Assembly: GCF_900168015.1 (NCBI RefSeq)
Contig: NZ_FUYR01000001.1
Location: forward strand, 1,424,943 to 1,488,942
DNA from: Daejeonella lutea
Lineage (GTDB): Bacteria; Bacteroidota; Bacteroidia; Sphingobacteriales; Sphingobacteriaceae
DNA: 64,000 nt
Direction of reading: 5' to 3'
The translations under genes were made by a program, and so were the position numbers. Positions 18,892-28,570 of the stretch are shown here, one piece after another; position 1 is the first letter of the stretch; each line of letters begins with the position of its first letter. The notes under the pieces are model-generated. The model was not told the origin of the DNA and ran no database searches. It saw only the letters and a list, made by a program, of their open reading frames with translations.

Positions 18892-19918
18892 TTCCCTTAT
18901 CTGATACCGGATCAACAACCCAGGCCGAGAGGACAGCTGTTCCGTCAGTATCGAACCGGATCTTAAAGAAGCCTTTAGCTTTCATTCCAAATTTAAGGTT
19001 CTTGCCTTCCTGCAGCACATACTTCAGCTTTGAGCCCGCTCCGCTTACCACATAGTGATTATCATCCTTGGTTATATGCTGCAAATTATGCTCATGCCCG
19101 GCAGCGTAGATGAGGCCCTTATGTGATTTAAAGATCTGGATGAGGCGCTTTCGCATTAAGCGATAACGCGGATGCGCAATATCTTCCTTTGCCCCAAAGT
19201 ACTTGCGGTAAATCGGCAGCAGGGAACCAATAAAAGGGAGTGGAACGTATGCTTTTTTATGGTAAACTGTAAAAGGAAAAAGATGATGACGCAACTTATA
19301 ACGCCCTCCATGAATAGCATAACTATAAACTGGGGCATGACCAGCAATGATAATCCGCTTGCCCTTATTATTGTCAAGGATCTTTTGCAGGTGTTCAAAA
19401 AATTCATTTTCTGAATTCACACGGCAGCCGCAGCTTTGCCCTATCGGCCGAAATCCAGATTGAAGCCACCACTGCGTATTGATCAGGACCATGGTGACAT
19501 TAGGGTTTACATTAATTTCTGTAGGGCCCGGACAACCGCCTGACGGGAGCATAACATTACTACCAAAGAGCTTCTCCAGATACTTCTCCTGGCGCAGGAT
19601 ATATTCATACCCATCCTTGCGGCCCTTGTTCCAATCGTGGTTCCCTGAAATAAAAAGAACCTTGCCATGATAATCCTTTATTGCTTCATAATGAGCTTTT
19701 AGAGCATCTTCGGCGTCTTTGTAAAGAATATTGGATTTAGGGGGTAGGCCGCGAGGGTAAATATTGTCGCCCAGGAAAACCACCGCCGAATGCTGGTTTT
19801 TATCAAAATGGCATTTCAGCGTTTCCATCACCGGGTCTGGCTTATGCCTGTTGATGTTCCCGGTATCCCCGATCAGGAACACTTCGTATGGCTTATTTTC
19901 GCTTTTTTTGGCTCGCAT
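18863..19918 (-). CDS. Calcineurin-like metallophosphoesterase
   Basis: 351-residue phosphohydrolase with all five metal-binding blocks in order: GDTG (17-20), GDNIY, GNHDWN, AGHAP and GHEH. There is no signal peptide or membrane segment, so it is probably cytoplasmic or loosely bound. The substrate is unknown. Candidates include nucleotides or phospholipid head groups. It is the last gene of the leftward series starting at 25678 (38 bp after the enoyl-CoA hydratase). Its 3' end overlaps the convergent lipid kinase by 29 bp. Confidence 0.9.
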   Translation of the reverse strand: MRAKKSENKPYEVFLIGDTGNINRHKPDPVMETLKCHFDKNQHSAVVFLGDNIYPRGLPPKSNILYKDAEDALKAHYEAIKDYHGKVLFISGNHDWNKGRKDGYEYILRQEKYLEKLFGSNVMLPSGGCPGPTEINVNPNVTMVLINTQWWLQSGFRPIGQSCGCRVNSENEFFEHLQKILDNNKGKRIIIAGHAPVYSYAIHGGRYKLRHHLFPFTVYHKKAYVPLPFIGSLLPIYRKYFGAKEDIAHPRYRLMRKRLIQIFKSHKGLIYAAGHEHNLQHITKDDNHYVVSGAGSKLKYVLQEGKNLKFGMKAKGFFKIRFDTDGTAVLSAWVVDPVSDKGTMVYEQPLS

Positions 19919-19955
19919 CCCTATATCTAACCCTGTAAATGCGATCCTGTTTTTA

Positions 19956-20753
19956 TTACCAACCCAATTTCTCCTTATTTAAAAAGGAAGCAATGCCTTT
20001 TTTACAGTCTTCTGAAGAGCGGGTCTGGACATTCAATTTAATAGCGGCTTCGAGACTCTCTTCAAGGTTCAGGTTCTGGGCAGTATGAAGGAGTTGTTTG
20101 GTAAGTGCTACTGACTGACCTGAAGCACTGACTGCCATACGTTCAGCATAATTTCGAACTGAGGAAGCAATCTCACTTTTTTCGGTGACAAAATTTATCA
20201 GTCCGTACGACGATGCCGTAGCTGCATCAATCAGATCGCCGCTTAATAATAATTCTTTCGCACGGCCCTCCCCCAGCTTACGCACCAGGAAACAGGAAAC
20301 CAATGCTGGTATAAAACCAATACGGACCTCGGTATAACCGAACTTACTTTCAGGGACAGCATAAACAACATCACATACCGCCGCCAATCCGCATCCGCCA
20401 GCAATAGCGTGGCCTTCCACCTGGGCGACAACCAGTTTTGGCAAAGTGTAAATATTCCAGAGTAACTCTTTAATTGCAATAGTGTCTTCAAGATCATCCT
20501 GCGAGGAATTATTCTGCAGCTGCTGGAGGTATTCGAGATCCGCACCGGCGCTGAAAACCTCACCGGCTGCCTTAAGCACTACTACTTTTGCATCATTGTC
20601 GTGCCCGGCCCGCAAAAACTGGTCGGTAAGTTCTTCAACGAGCGCCGGATTTAGAGCGTTGCGCTTTTCAGGACGGTTTATAGTAATGTATGCTACGCGG
20701 TTTTCTGTTGAATATTTTGTTAGTTCTGTCAAAGCTTGTCGTGTTGTAATCAA
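19956..20753 (-). CDS. Enoyl-CoA hydratase/isomerase family protein
   Basis: Crotonase-fold enzyme of 265 residues, hydrating 2-enoyl-CoA in beta-oxidation or a related route. The signature ITINRPEKRNALN, the oxyanion-hole sequences AGADLEYL and IAGGCGLAAVCD, and a Glu in GYTEVRIGF are present. No in-frame ATG precedes the fold. The only upstream start options are TTG codons, with 20751-20753 the longest. The gene starts 15 bp after comEC, so it may be translated by re-initiation. Its link to the comEC group is positional only. Confidence 0.9.
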   Translation of the reverse strand: MITTRQALTELTKYSTENRVAYITINRPEKRNALNPALVEELTDQFLRAGHDNDAKVVVLKAAGEVFSAGADLEYLQQLQNNSSQDDLEDTIAIKELLWNIYTLPKLVVAQVEGHAIAGGCGLAAVCDVVYAVPESKFGYTEVRIGFIPALVSCFLVRKLGEGRAKELLLSGDLIDAATASSYGLINFVTEKSEIASSVRNYAERMAVSASGQSVALTKQLLHTAQNLNLEESLEAAIKLNVQTRSSEDCKKGIASFLNKEKLGW

Positions 20754-20768
20754 AAATACCTGAAAAAT

Positions 20769-22865
20769 TTAAAGGTTCAGGACTAATGCCGGGTTTTTCT
20801 TCAATACGTAATATTTATAACCATGCTTATTCGCCTCAGCGATCCAACGCTTTATTTTATAATCCGGATTAGTCGCATCAATTACGATCTTCTTAAAAGT
20901 CAGATATGAAGCGATTTGATTTAAACTAATATTCGGATTATTGCTTATCAGCACAATATCGGCAGCCAGGCCATGTGAAAAACTTCTACCATCAAAATTC
21001 TTATCCCATTTAATAATCCTGATACGACCGAACTGGTAAAAGTTTGAAGTGCCGAAATAGTCGTGAGTTGAAAAGGATTCTGATTCGTTATAAAATCTTT
21101 CCTGGCCGGAGCCAAAACTTTTTACCGCAGGCAACAATGAAAAGTTCAGAAGCTTCTCGCCCGGATTTATATCACTTATTATTATGCTTCGACTTCGTGT
21201 GACAAATGCGATACCACTTTTCTTCTTAAGATTATAGAAGATAATGCGTTGCTGAGTGAAATTGCTGATCGATTCCCTGCAGATGTTTAAAGTGAGAACG
21301 AGCAATAACAGAGCTATTGGCAGATTCATATTTCGAACGTTAAGCGATAATCGAATGCTGATCAAGATAAGTAAAAGGCAAATCAGAAAACATTCTGTTG
21401 CCGTTATCCAAATTCCATCAAGACTCGAAAATGGAAGATTCTCAATATAATAAAGGATCTCGTTGGTAAAATTTATGAGTAAACTGAGAATTTTTCCAGC
21501 ATAAATTAATACTACAGAGTTGGGGATGAACATGAAAAGTATACCCGAATACATGATAATGGCTATCGGCAAAACGATCAACAGATTGCTTAGCAGAAAA
21601 TAAACCGGGAATTGATGAAAGTAATATACACTAATCGGGAACGTAGCTATTTGAGCTGCTAACGACAAGGCGCTGTAACTCCAGATATAGTCTAGGGCTT
21701 TTGTTTTTATCTCAAACAGCTGATAGATTTTGGGGTGAAAGTACACGATTCCTGCCACCGCCAGGTATGAGAGCTGGAAACCTGCATCCACTAAATAAAA
21801 AGGATTATAAATCAGCAAGAAAAATGCAGAGATCGCAATAAGATTATAGGTGTTTTGACTCTTATTCAGGGCTTTACCAATGACGACGAAACTTAGCATT
21901 ACAGCTGCACGGGAAGCCGGCGCCGAAAAACCAGTGATAAGAGCATAAAACCAAATAACGGTTATAATCAAAAACGCACGAATCAAACGGGTGGTTTGTG
22001 TTTTACTCATAAACCGGAGGGCGACCGACAACACCATAAAAACAATTCCAACGTGCATCCCGGAAACCGACAATACATGCATGGTTCCGGTTTTAGAATA
22101 TGCTTCTATTATTTCACTGCTAAGTTCTGCCCGGTAACCTAGAATCAACGTCGAAGCAAAAGCAGCTGCATTTTGATCGGGCAAATACCTATAGAATTTG
22201 TCTACCAGATGTTTTCGCAAGTCAAGTGCAAATGATATCAATGGATTGCCCTGGCTATGATTAACTAAATAATATTCATCCCCCTGAAGAAACAACTGTT
22301 GATGAATTTGCCTGTCAGCGAGGTACCCTCTGTAATCAAATTCACCCGGATTGTAAGGCGGATCAATGCTGTCTAAAGCAGCAGGAATCAACAGCAGGTC
22401 GCCATACTTGAGGGTTCTTTCCTGCTTATTGCCGGCCTTTATTGACACCATCACTTTTCCAGTTGCGGCACGGTATTCATTTTGACCTAAGCTGAAGAGC
22501 ACACGCGCTTCAAACCTCGATACCGCGCCAGTTATCTTAGGTTCATTTTTCACTTCAACCACGTATGCATCCGCAGAATGAAGAGTAAAATAATTTGCAG
22601 AATACTTTTCGGACGCCCGGACTGTTAGCCAGTAAGCCGCGATTATGATCAAAATGTGGACGGTTAAGCCCAATAGCCACTTGTAACGGTACAATGCCAG
22701 CATCTTGTAATAAACTATGAGTATGAGCAACAGCAAAAACACAGCAAGAGCCAGAATGGGAGAAACATAGAAAGTAAGGGCGCCGGTAAAGCGGTATGCT
22801 ATTAGTATACCGATGATCAAGGGTATGATAAGCCTGACGAACGGTATTTCACCCTTATAAAACAT
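20769..22865 (-). CDS. comEC: ComEC/Rec2-family DNA-uptake channel protein
   Basis: Inner-membrane channel that passes single-stranded DNA into the cytoplasm in natural transformation. The 698 residues have an N-terminal membrane hairpin plus OB-like DUF4131 domain (about 1-200), then the polytopic Competence domain (about 220-490) with the VSGMHVGIVFMVL signature. The C-terminal region (about 540-698) looks like a shortened metallo-beta-lactamase remnant (ADIVLISNNPNISL), but the HxHxDH metal motif is absent. This fits the reduced ComEC form. The start codon lies 1 bp after the stop of the helix-hairpin-helix barrel gene, so tight co-translation is likely. Confidence 0.94.
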   Translation of the reverse strand: MFYKGEIPFVRLIIPLIIGILIAYRFTGALTFYVSPILALAVFLLLLILIVYYKMLALYRYKWLLGLTVHILIIIAAYWLTVRASEKYSANYFTLHSADAYVVEVKNEPKITGAVSRFEARVLFSLGQNEYRAATGKVMVSIKAGNKQERTLKYGDLLLIPAALDSIDPPYNPGEFDYRGYLADRQIHQQLFLQGDEYYLVNHSQGNPLISFALDLRKHLVDKFYRYLPDQNAAAFASTLILGYRAELSSEIIEAYSKTGTMHVLSVSGMHVGIVFMVLSVALRFMSKTQTTRLIRAFLIITVIWFYALITGFSAPASRAAVMLSFVVIGKALNKSQNTYNLIAISAFFLLIYNPFYLVDAGFQLSYLAVAGIVYFHPKIYQLFEIKTKALDYIWSYSALSLAAQIATFPISVYYFHQFPVYFLLSNLLIVLPIAIIMYSGILFMFIPNSVVLIYAGKILSLLINFTNEILYYIENLPFSSLDGIWITATECFLICLLLILISIRLSLNVRNMNLPIALLLLVLTLNICRESISNFTQQRIIFYNLKKKSGIAFVTRSRSIIISDINPGEKLLNFSLLPAVKSFGSGQERFYNESESFSTHDYFGTSNFYQFGRIRIIKWDKNFDGRSFSHGLAADIVLISNNPNISLNQIASYLTFKKIVIDATNPDYKIKRWIAEANKHGYKYYVLKKNPALVLNL

Positions 22866-22866
22866 A

Positions 22867-24897
22867 TCAAAATTGAAGCCTCAGTTGCAACTTAAGGTCT
22901 GATTTGCTGTTACCAGAAATCTTATCGTTTCCTGAGCCAACCTCATCCTGACCCAGAAAACTTGAGATAGCATATCTGATCCAAACGTCCACACCACGGT
23001 TTATTGAATACCTTCCATTAAAGTAGGTTCTTAAACCCTTCCCCTGATAGGCAGGAACAGAATAGCCGTACAACACATCATTTTCATAAGCGTAAATTCG
23101 CGAATTGAAACTTCCAGTTTCGAACATTGCGAACCGAATATTACCGGCAAACTTTGAGCTTAATGGTTTGTAAATAATGTCCTGGTAACTTAGAACCCCA
23201 AACTCTCGCCTGGTGATTCCCTTTTTAAATGATGATATCTCTAGGCGACTTCTAGCCGAGAAGCGGTCATTCAGCTTGTAAGCCAGTTCGATCCGATAGC
23301 TTTGCTTCTCAACATTTTCGAGGCCGCCAAAAACGCTGGCCTCGTCGGCATTTTCTTCCTTTTGCTGGAACTTAAATCTCCCGGAAATTTTGAACTTCTT
23401 ACTTATATTATGGCTTAGCTGAGCGAGCATCTCATGTCCCTGTGAAGGAGCATCTACTTGAAACTTAAGCCAGGGAAACCTAAAGAGATCGAAATAGCTT
23501 ACAAATTCGGTTTTAGGATTAAATTTTATAGTTAAGCCAGCATATATACCACGTTCATTTGTGGCTTTGGTAGATTCAGACAATCCCTGGTTGAACAGGG
23601 AATGGTAGTCTCTTGCATAGTTGCGATAAAGTAATAGCCCGGAAACCTTGCCCGACAAACTTGCCAGAACTCCAGTCAGAAATGCCGATCCGGATAAGAG
23701 ACCTTTGGCCGCTTCACCAAAAAAGTATGCATTTTTAAAACTGTATGCATAATACAAGCCGACATTAGTAAGCGAGCGACCCGTGAAATCGTACTTCTTG
23801 TATAAAATATCGCTATTGCCGAATGGCTTGCTAAAATGGCTTCTATAACCGGAAAGCCCAAAAAGCAAGCCCTGACGCAAGTATTGAGCATTTGCACCGT
23901 AAACAAGTTGGGATATCAAATTTTTATTCTGCAGCTCAGAAGGTGTTCTGTGTAATCCGCTAATGCTGATCGAACTAATCGCATTACTCCCCGTTAACAC
24001 GGCATCTACCCTATTATAAGAGATGAATGGTGTTATTGACAACGACTTCGAACCAATAGTTAATGCAGTACCTCGTAAGAAAGAAGATTCGTTTACGGAA
24101 CTATACGGGCTGAGCCCGTGGCCCTGTTTTACGACAGTTGTTAGCCCAGCACCTTTACCAAACCCCAAACCCGACCACAAAGCCAGTCCCTGCCCGAACT
24201 GCAGGGAATAATCCCCAACTACCAATTTCTTCACCAGGCGCTTACCCCTGAAAAAGATGTTTGCCGAATAAAAATCAAACCCCCTGCCCCCGTTTCCCAA
24301 AAAACGTTCCCCAGCATCTTTTTCCATATTTAAGGAGACAGCAATTTTGCTTGAATAATTAAATCTGTATCGTGCAAAAATCCTTTCGGGAGATCCAGAA
24401 TATTTCGCGTTCGATGAGTCTGAAGAAACGAAACCGATCTGTTTTTCCATCACTGTTCCTACCCTGAGGATAAGGTCATGTTCGCCACGAGAAATTGCCC
24501 GATTAAGGGAGATGCCAGAGAATAATTCAGGAGGATTTAAGACCAAAAAATTTGCAAGCCAGCGCGCAATTTCAACACTAAATCCATCGATACTCTGTAA
24601 TTCCAGAATATCATGAAATGTGCCGCTTTCATCGCGGTGCTGAATAAACTTTTCAATCTGAAGAGGCGATAGAAATATCAATTCCTGAAGTTGCGAACTC
24701 GTAAGCAGGTTGATGTTCAATGGATGCTTTTTATAATAGTTTAATCGTTCAGTAATTTCGGAGTAGTCCCGATCCTCGGGTGAATTATCTGCTATATACT
24801 CAATCACCTCCTGGACCGGATCCTCATGATCAGCTTGAGCGATACACAGGAGAGGTATGAACATTAGTAATATCACGGACGGGAACCTAAAACTCAT
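22867..24897 (-). CDS. Helix-hairpin-helix (ComEA-like) protein with C-terminal outer-membrane barrel-like region
   Basis: 676 residues from the ATG at 24897. A signal peptide ends near LLCIAQ. It is followed at about 50-125 by two helix-hairpin-helix repeats of the ComEA type (HPLNINLLTSSQLQELI, then a second with FHDILELQSIDGF). The remaining 500 residues have the alternating aromatic strand pattern and terminal Phe of an outer-membrane beta-barrel (ends LKLQLRLQF). ComEA is the periplasmic DNA receptor of transformation. Here that domain seems fused to a barrel and placed directly before comEC, so a role in DNA binding or entry at the outer membrane is a reasonable inference. The ATG overlaps the end of the upstream gene by 11 bp. 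The function is untested. Confidence 0.8.
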   Translation of the reverse strand: MSFRFPSVILLMFIPLLCIAQADHEDPVQEVIEYIADNSPEDRDYSEITERLNYYKKHPLNINLLTSSQLQELIFLSPLQIEKFIQHRDESGTFHDILELQSIDGFSVEIARWLANFLVLNPPELFSGISLNRAISRGEHDLILRVGTVMEKQIGFVSSDSSNAKYSGSPERIFARYRFNYSSKIAVSLNMEKDAGERFLGNGGRGFDFYSANIFFRGKRLVKKLVVGDYSLQFGQGLALWSGLGFGKGAGLTTVVKQGHGLSPYSSVNESSFLRGTALTIGSKSLSITPFISYNRVDAVLTGSNAISSISISGLHRTPSELQNKNLISQLVYGANAQYLRQGLLFGLSGYRSHFSKPFGNSDILYKKYDFTGRSLTNVGLYYAYSFKNAYFFGEAAKGLLSGSAFLTGVLASLSGKVSGLLLYRNYARDYHSLFNQGLSESTKATNERGIYAGLTIKFNPKTEFVSYFDLFRFPWLKFQVDAPSQGHEMLAQLSHNISKKFKISGRFKFQQKEENADEASVFGGLENVEKQSYRIELAYKLNDRFSARSRLEISSFKKGITRREFGVLSYQDIIYKPLSSKFAGNIRFAMFETGSFNSRIYAYENDVLYGYSVPAYQGKGLRTYFNGRYSINRGVDVWIRYAISSFLGQDEVGSGNDKISGNSKSDLKLQLRLQF

Positions 24898-25678
24898 ATC
24901 CCAAAGCAATTTGAGGCGTATAGCCAAGGTTTTGGTGGGATGTCACTGCGACATCCACATGAATTCTTTTGTGATTTATACCGAAGCCTGTGTATTGCTT
25001 GAAGGGATTGGCTGAGACCCCGCCCCGTAATGAAAACCAATCCACCAAATTGTATTGTATTCCTGCCATCCCATCCAGGGGATCAGTTAAGACCTTGCGA
25101 ACATCCAGGGACATCAATATTCTATCACTAATTATGTATGAGGCGCCAAAAGAGAGCTTAACCGGTAACCCGGGATCTGTTTCAATAGTATACCGGCTTC
25201 GGTTCGGGTTAGAAAGATGACTTGCAATTGTGAGATTATCGGTAAGTTTTAGCTGAAAGCCCAGCTCTACAGTGTAAGCCTTGGCGGAACCATAATTTTT
25301 GATATTTAGCTGGTGAAATCTGGCACCGACCGCCATAGTAAATGAATCGCCAAAACCTTTAGCGTAGAATAAGCCGGTCTGTATTTCCTTGTACTCACTA
25401 AAGCCATACGAATCGAAGCTAGCTCCGATCACGCCTTGTGAAAAGGGAGCAGCAAACAAAGCAGTCTGAGTACTTAACTCTTCATCCAAAAAGCGCTGCT
25501 CATACGCCATCGTGAGATGCGCCCGCCTCAGTCTGGCAATACCCGCAGGGTTTTGCTGTAGAGACCAGATACCGGACACCGCTGTGCCACCTGATCCCAT
25601 TGCGGAAAGTATTGGTCCCGGGTTTTGCGCCTTTACGTCGGCACATAATAGCATGAATAAAAAAAGAAGAAACTTCAT
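24887..25678 (-). CDS. PorV/PorQ-like outer-membrane beta-barrel protein
   Basis: 263 residues with a signal peptide (ending VKAQ, about residue 18). The following pattern, a Gly-rich start then SLQQNPAGIARLRRAHLTMAY, matches the N-terminus of the FadL-like PorV/PorQ barrels of Bacteroidota, and the protein ends in Phe. In that group PorV shuttles type IX secretion substrates, but many paralogues have no known role. It is the first gene of the leftward run towards comEC. Its partial overlap with the helix-hairpin-helix barrel gene suggests that the two barrels work together. The assignment to the broad family is fair and the function is unknown. Confidence 0.72.
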   Translation of the reverse strand: MKFLLFLFMLLCADVKAQNPGPILSAMGSGGTAVSGIWSLQQNPAGIARLRRAHLTMAYEQRFLDEELSTQTALFAAPFSQGVIGASFDSYGFSEYKEIQTGLFYAKGFGDSFTMAVGARFHQLNIKNYGSAKAYTVELGFQLKLTDNLTIASHLSNPNRSRYTIETDPGLPVKLSFGASYIISDRILMSLDVRKVLTDPLDGMAGIQYNLVDWFSLRGGVSANPFKQYTGFGINHKRIHVDVAVTSHQNLGYTPQIALGYEF

Positions 25679-25841
25679 ACCTGAAATTATTGAAGCACTT
25701 CAGAGTAGGAAAATGGAATTATTTAACGGCAAGCGTAACAATAGCGGATAATATAAGTCTGTTTTGTAAGTTTTACTATATTACATTTATAAAGGCCGGG
25801 ATTAAGTTTATGGCCCTAACCAAACAAAAACTAAAAAACTA

Positions 25842-26513
25842 ATGAAAAGATTGATTTTTACCGCCGCTGTACTGCTTTTGGGAGCAGGAGCATTTGCACA
25901 AGGGCCGAAAAAGGTAACAGAAGGAACACTGACTTATGGAGTAGAATGGAATTTGCCTGAGCAGATGAAAGCTATGGCAAGCAATTTCCCTACTGAGATA
26001 AAGGTACATTTCAAAGGAGATTCTTCCAGCCTGAAGACTGGCTCGCAGATGTACAGCAGCACGAACATCACGAATTTGAGCAAGGAATATGAGCGTTTAT
26101 TGCTGGAAATACCTATGATGAACAAGAAATATTCGGTGATCTTTACCCCTGCCGATCAGGATAAAATTGCTGCGAATGCCCCTGATCTGGCAATCAAAGC
26201 CAGCACTGAAACAAAAACAGTTGCCGGTTATAATGCTACAAAATATGATGTGACTGAAAAGAAAAGCAATGCCACTTCTACCGCATGGTTTACCAAAGAT
26301 GTTGAGGTGAGCACTCAAAACCCATTAACCCGCTATTTTGACAAAGGTCTTGGCTTTCCGGTTGAATTTACCTCGTATATGAACGGGCTAAGCGTTAAAG
26401 CTACATTGAAAGATGTTAAAGCAGAATCTGTGCCTGCAGGAACTTTTGGTGCGAGCAAAGATTTCGAAGAGATCACTTTTGATCAGCTGATGCAAATGCA
26501 AGGGGGCAGGTAA
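25842..26513 (+). CDS. Secreted DUF4412-like protein of unknown function
   Basis: 223 residues with a signal peptide (about 1-19, AGAFAQ). The mature protein starts with VTEGTLTYGVEW and contains repeated strands plus ETKTVAGYNATKYDV and a late PAGTFGASKDFEEI. This pattern, where a modifiable GYNATKY element is followed by an acidic strand, resembles DUF4412 periplasmic proteins. No catalytic residues are evident. The gene is monocistronic and is divergent from the PorV-like gene over 163 bp. Confidence 0.7.
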   Translation: MKRLIFTAAVLLLGAGAFAQGPKKVTEGTLTYGVEWNLPEQMKAMASNFPTEIKVHFKGDSSSLKTGSQMYSSTNITNLSKEYERLLLEIPMMNKKYSVIFTPADQDKIAANAPDLAIKASTETKTVAGYNATKYDVTEKKSNATSTAWFTKDVEVSTQNPLTRYFDKGLGFPVEFTSYMNGLSVKATLKDVKAESVPAGTFGASKDFEEITFDQLMQMQGGR

Positions 26514-26528
26514 ACTGAACAATAATCA

Positions 26529-26637
26529 TTTTAACCGCAGAGACCGAAAAGGTTTCGCAGAGTGCGCAGAGTTGCACAGCGAATTATTTTCATCTTTGCG
26601 CTCTCTGCGTAAAACTCTGCGTTCTCCGCGGTAAAAC
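26529..26637. repeat. Intergenic inverted repeat of CGCAGAG / CTCTGCG words
   Basis: The left side has AACCGCAGAG, CGCAGAG and GCGCAGAG. The right side has CTCTCTGCG, CTCTGCG and CTCCGCGGT. The halves are imperfectly complementary and can fold into one long hairpin. It lies between two rightward genes and could end the first transcript. Similar elements are common between genes of many bacteria, from general knowledge. Confidence 0.7.
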
Positions 26638-26707
26638 CTATGGGTACGCTTCCCTTAACACAATCTTTAAAGCTTTTTAACATTCGGCGAAATTCATAAC
26701 TTGCCCT

Positions 26708-28570
26708 ATGTTAAAAAGCTTCTTCGTTTTTTTCCGGTTTTACCTCTTCTGGATCCTGTTCTTTGCACTCGACAGGTTAGTTTTTCTACTTTTTTTTACT
26801 GATCAATTAGGGAATGTAAGTTTCGGCGAAAAGGCAGCAACTTTCTGGTATGCACTACGGCTGGATTCAGCAATGGTGGCTTATATTTCAGCAATTCCGC
26901 TGATATTTTATACTATCCAACTCTTTCTCAAAAGAAGCTTTCTACCCCAATGGGCAGGGAAAGCTTATGTCATATTCCTGTTGGTGGTGTTTGTTTTTGT
27001 GGGTGGATTTAACTGGAACCTGTACCGCGAATGGGGATCGAAGATCAATTACCGTGCAGTGGATATGGCTTTCAATTCAACGAAAGAAGCCATGGCATCC
27101 AGCGCTTCACAACCGATCTTCCTTTCGGCCTGCGTAGTTTTCGTACTTTTCGTGACGGGGCTTCTGCTGGCATGGCTGCTGATTGACTTCAGGGTTGCCG
27201 ATAGGGGGAAACCAATATTTTACAAGATAGCGGGGAGTTTTACAGCTATTGTCGTGCTGGTACTGATGGCCAGAGGTGGCTGGCAGTTGACGCCGGTAAA
27301 TCAGAGCATGGCATATTTCTCGAACAAAACTATACTCAACCATGCCGCAGTTAATACAGAATGGAATCTATTGCAAGATATCATCAATAATAAGTTCGCG
27401 ACTAAAAACCCCTATAAATACTATTCGGCAGAGGAATCTGCAAAGATCGTCGCCGAGTTATTTCCCAAGCCGGTAACAGAAACCGATCTAATACTCACTA
27501 CACCAAAACCAAACGTCGTCCTGATCATCGTGGAAAGTTTTACCGCTGCCCTGATCGAAAATCTGGGCGGTGAAAAAGGTATTGCTCCTAATATGGCTGA
27601 ACTGAGTAAACAAGGACTGTTGTTTACTGATATTTACGCTGCCGGCGGGCGCACTGACAAAGGCGTGGTTGCGACACTGAGTGCATTCCCCTCGCAGGCG
27701 ATCCGCACCATAATGAAACAGAATGATAAGCAGGAAAAGCTGCCGGCAATTGCGCAGGACCTGCGGAAGAATGGCTATGCTACTTCATTCTACTATGGCG
27801 GCGAAAGCGAGTTCTTCAACATGAAATCTTATATCCTGGGGCACGATTATGAGCGGCTGGTGGATGAGCACTCTTTCGATAAAAAAGACATGAATTCGAA
27901 GTGGGGTACCTATGATCATATGGTATTCAGGAAGAATGCTGCGGATCTCGACAAGGAAAAACAGCCCTTCTTTTCGACGATCTTAACCTTGACGAACCAC
28001 GAGCCTTTCGAAGTGCCGGGCACACCGAAGTTTAAGGGTGATGATGTCGATAATAAGTACCGGAGCACTTTCTTTTATACGGATTCATGCATTGGCGCGT
28101 ACGTTAAGGAGGCTAAAACTAAAGCGTGGTATAAGAACACGCTATTCATTGTGATAGCTGATCACAGTCACAGGCTACCGGGAACGATTTCAGAATACGA
28201 AGCCAAACGCTACCATATACCTTTGCTGTTTTTCGGGGATGTGCTGAAACCTGAAGTACGCGGAAAAACTATCGACCGCACAGGCAGCCAGACCGACCTT
28301 GCTGCTACCCTGCTCAGCCAGCTTAGAATTGGTGCTTCACGTTATACCTGGAGCAAAGACCTGCTGAACCCGGGAACAAAAGAATTCGCGTTTTTTAACT
28401 GGGATAATGGGTTTGGGTTTGCCAATAAGGATCAGGTAATCTCCTTCGACAATGTCGGGAAAAGCATTATCCTGCGCAGCGACTCAACAAATGTGAAGCA
28501 TGATGCTGAGTTGACACGGTATGGTAAGGCGTATATGCAGAAGGTGTTTCAGGAGTATTTGGATTATTGA
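26708..28570 (+). CDS. LTA synthase-like membrane sulfatase/phosphotransferase
   Basis: 620 residues: about five membrane helices (1-205) followed by an extracytoplasmic alkaline-phosphatase-superfamily domain (about 260-600). Metal-site features are VVLIIVESF (Glu), the candidate nucleophile Thr in AAGGRTDKGVV, and DHSHRLPG near the end. This is the LtaS/MdoB architecture. In a Gram-negative host it probably transfers phosphoglycerol or phosphoethanolamine to a periplasmic glucan or lipid head group. The exact acceptor is unknown. The stop codon lies in a heptamer array (28566-28608). Confidence 0.92.
   Translation: MLKSFFVFFRFYLFWILFFALDRLVFLLFFTDQLGNVSFGEKAATFWYALRLDSAMVAYISAIPLIFYTIQLFLKRSFLPQWAGKAYVIFLLVVFVFVGGFNWNLYREWGSKINYRAVDMAFNSTKEAMASSASQPIFLSACVVFVLFVTGLLLAWLLIDFRVADRGKPIFYKIAGSFTAIVVLVLMARGGWQLTPVNQSMAYFSNKTILNHAAVNTEWNLLQDIINNKFATKNPYKYYSAEESAKIVAELFPKPVTETDLILTTPKPNVVLIIVESFTAALIENLGGEKGIAPNMAELSKQGLLFTDIYAAGGRTDKGVVATLSAFPSQAIRTIMKQNDKQEKLPAIAQDLRKNGYATSFYYGGESEFFNMKSYILGHDYERLVDEHSFDKKDMNSKWGTYDHMVFRKNAADLDKEKQPFFSTILTLTNHEPFEVPGTPKFKGDDVDNKYRSTFFYTDSCIGAYVKEAKTKAWYKNTLFIVIADHSHRLPGTISEYEAKRYHIPLLFFGDVLKPEVRGKTIDRTGSQTDLAATLLSQLRIGASRYTWSKDLLNPGTKEFAFFNWDNGFGFANKDQVISFDNVGKSIILRSDSTNVKHDAELTRYGKAYMQKVFQEYLDY

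Noticed and set aside
26708-28570. True lipoteichoic-acid synthase
   Set aside because: The fold fits, but the host is Gram-negative, so the acceptor is more likely a periplasmic glucan or lipid.
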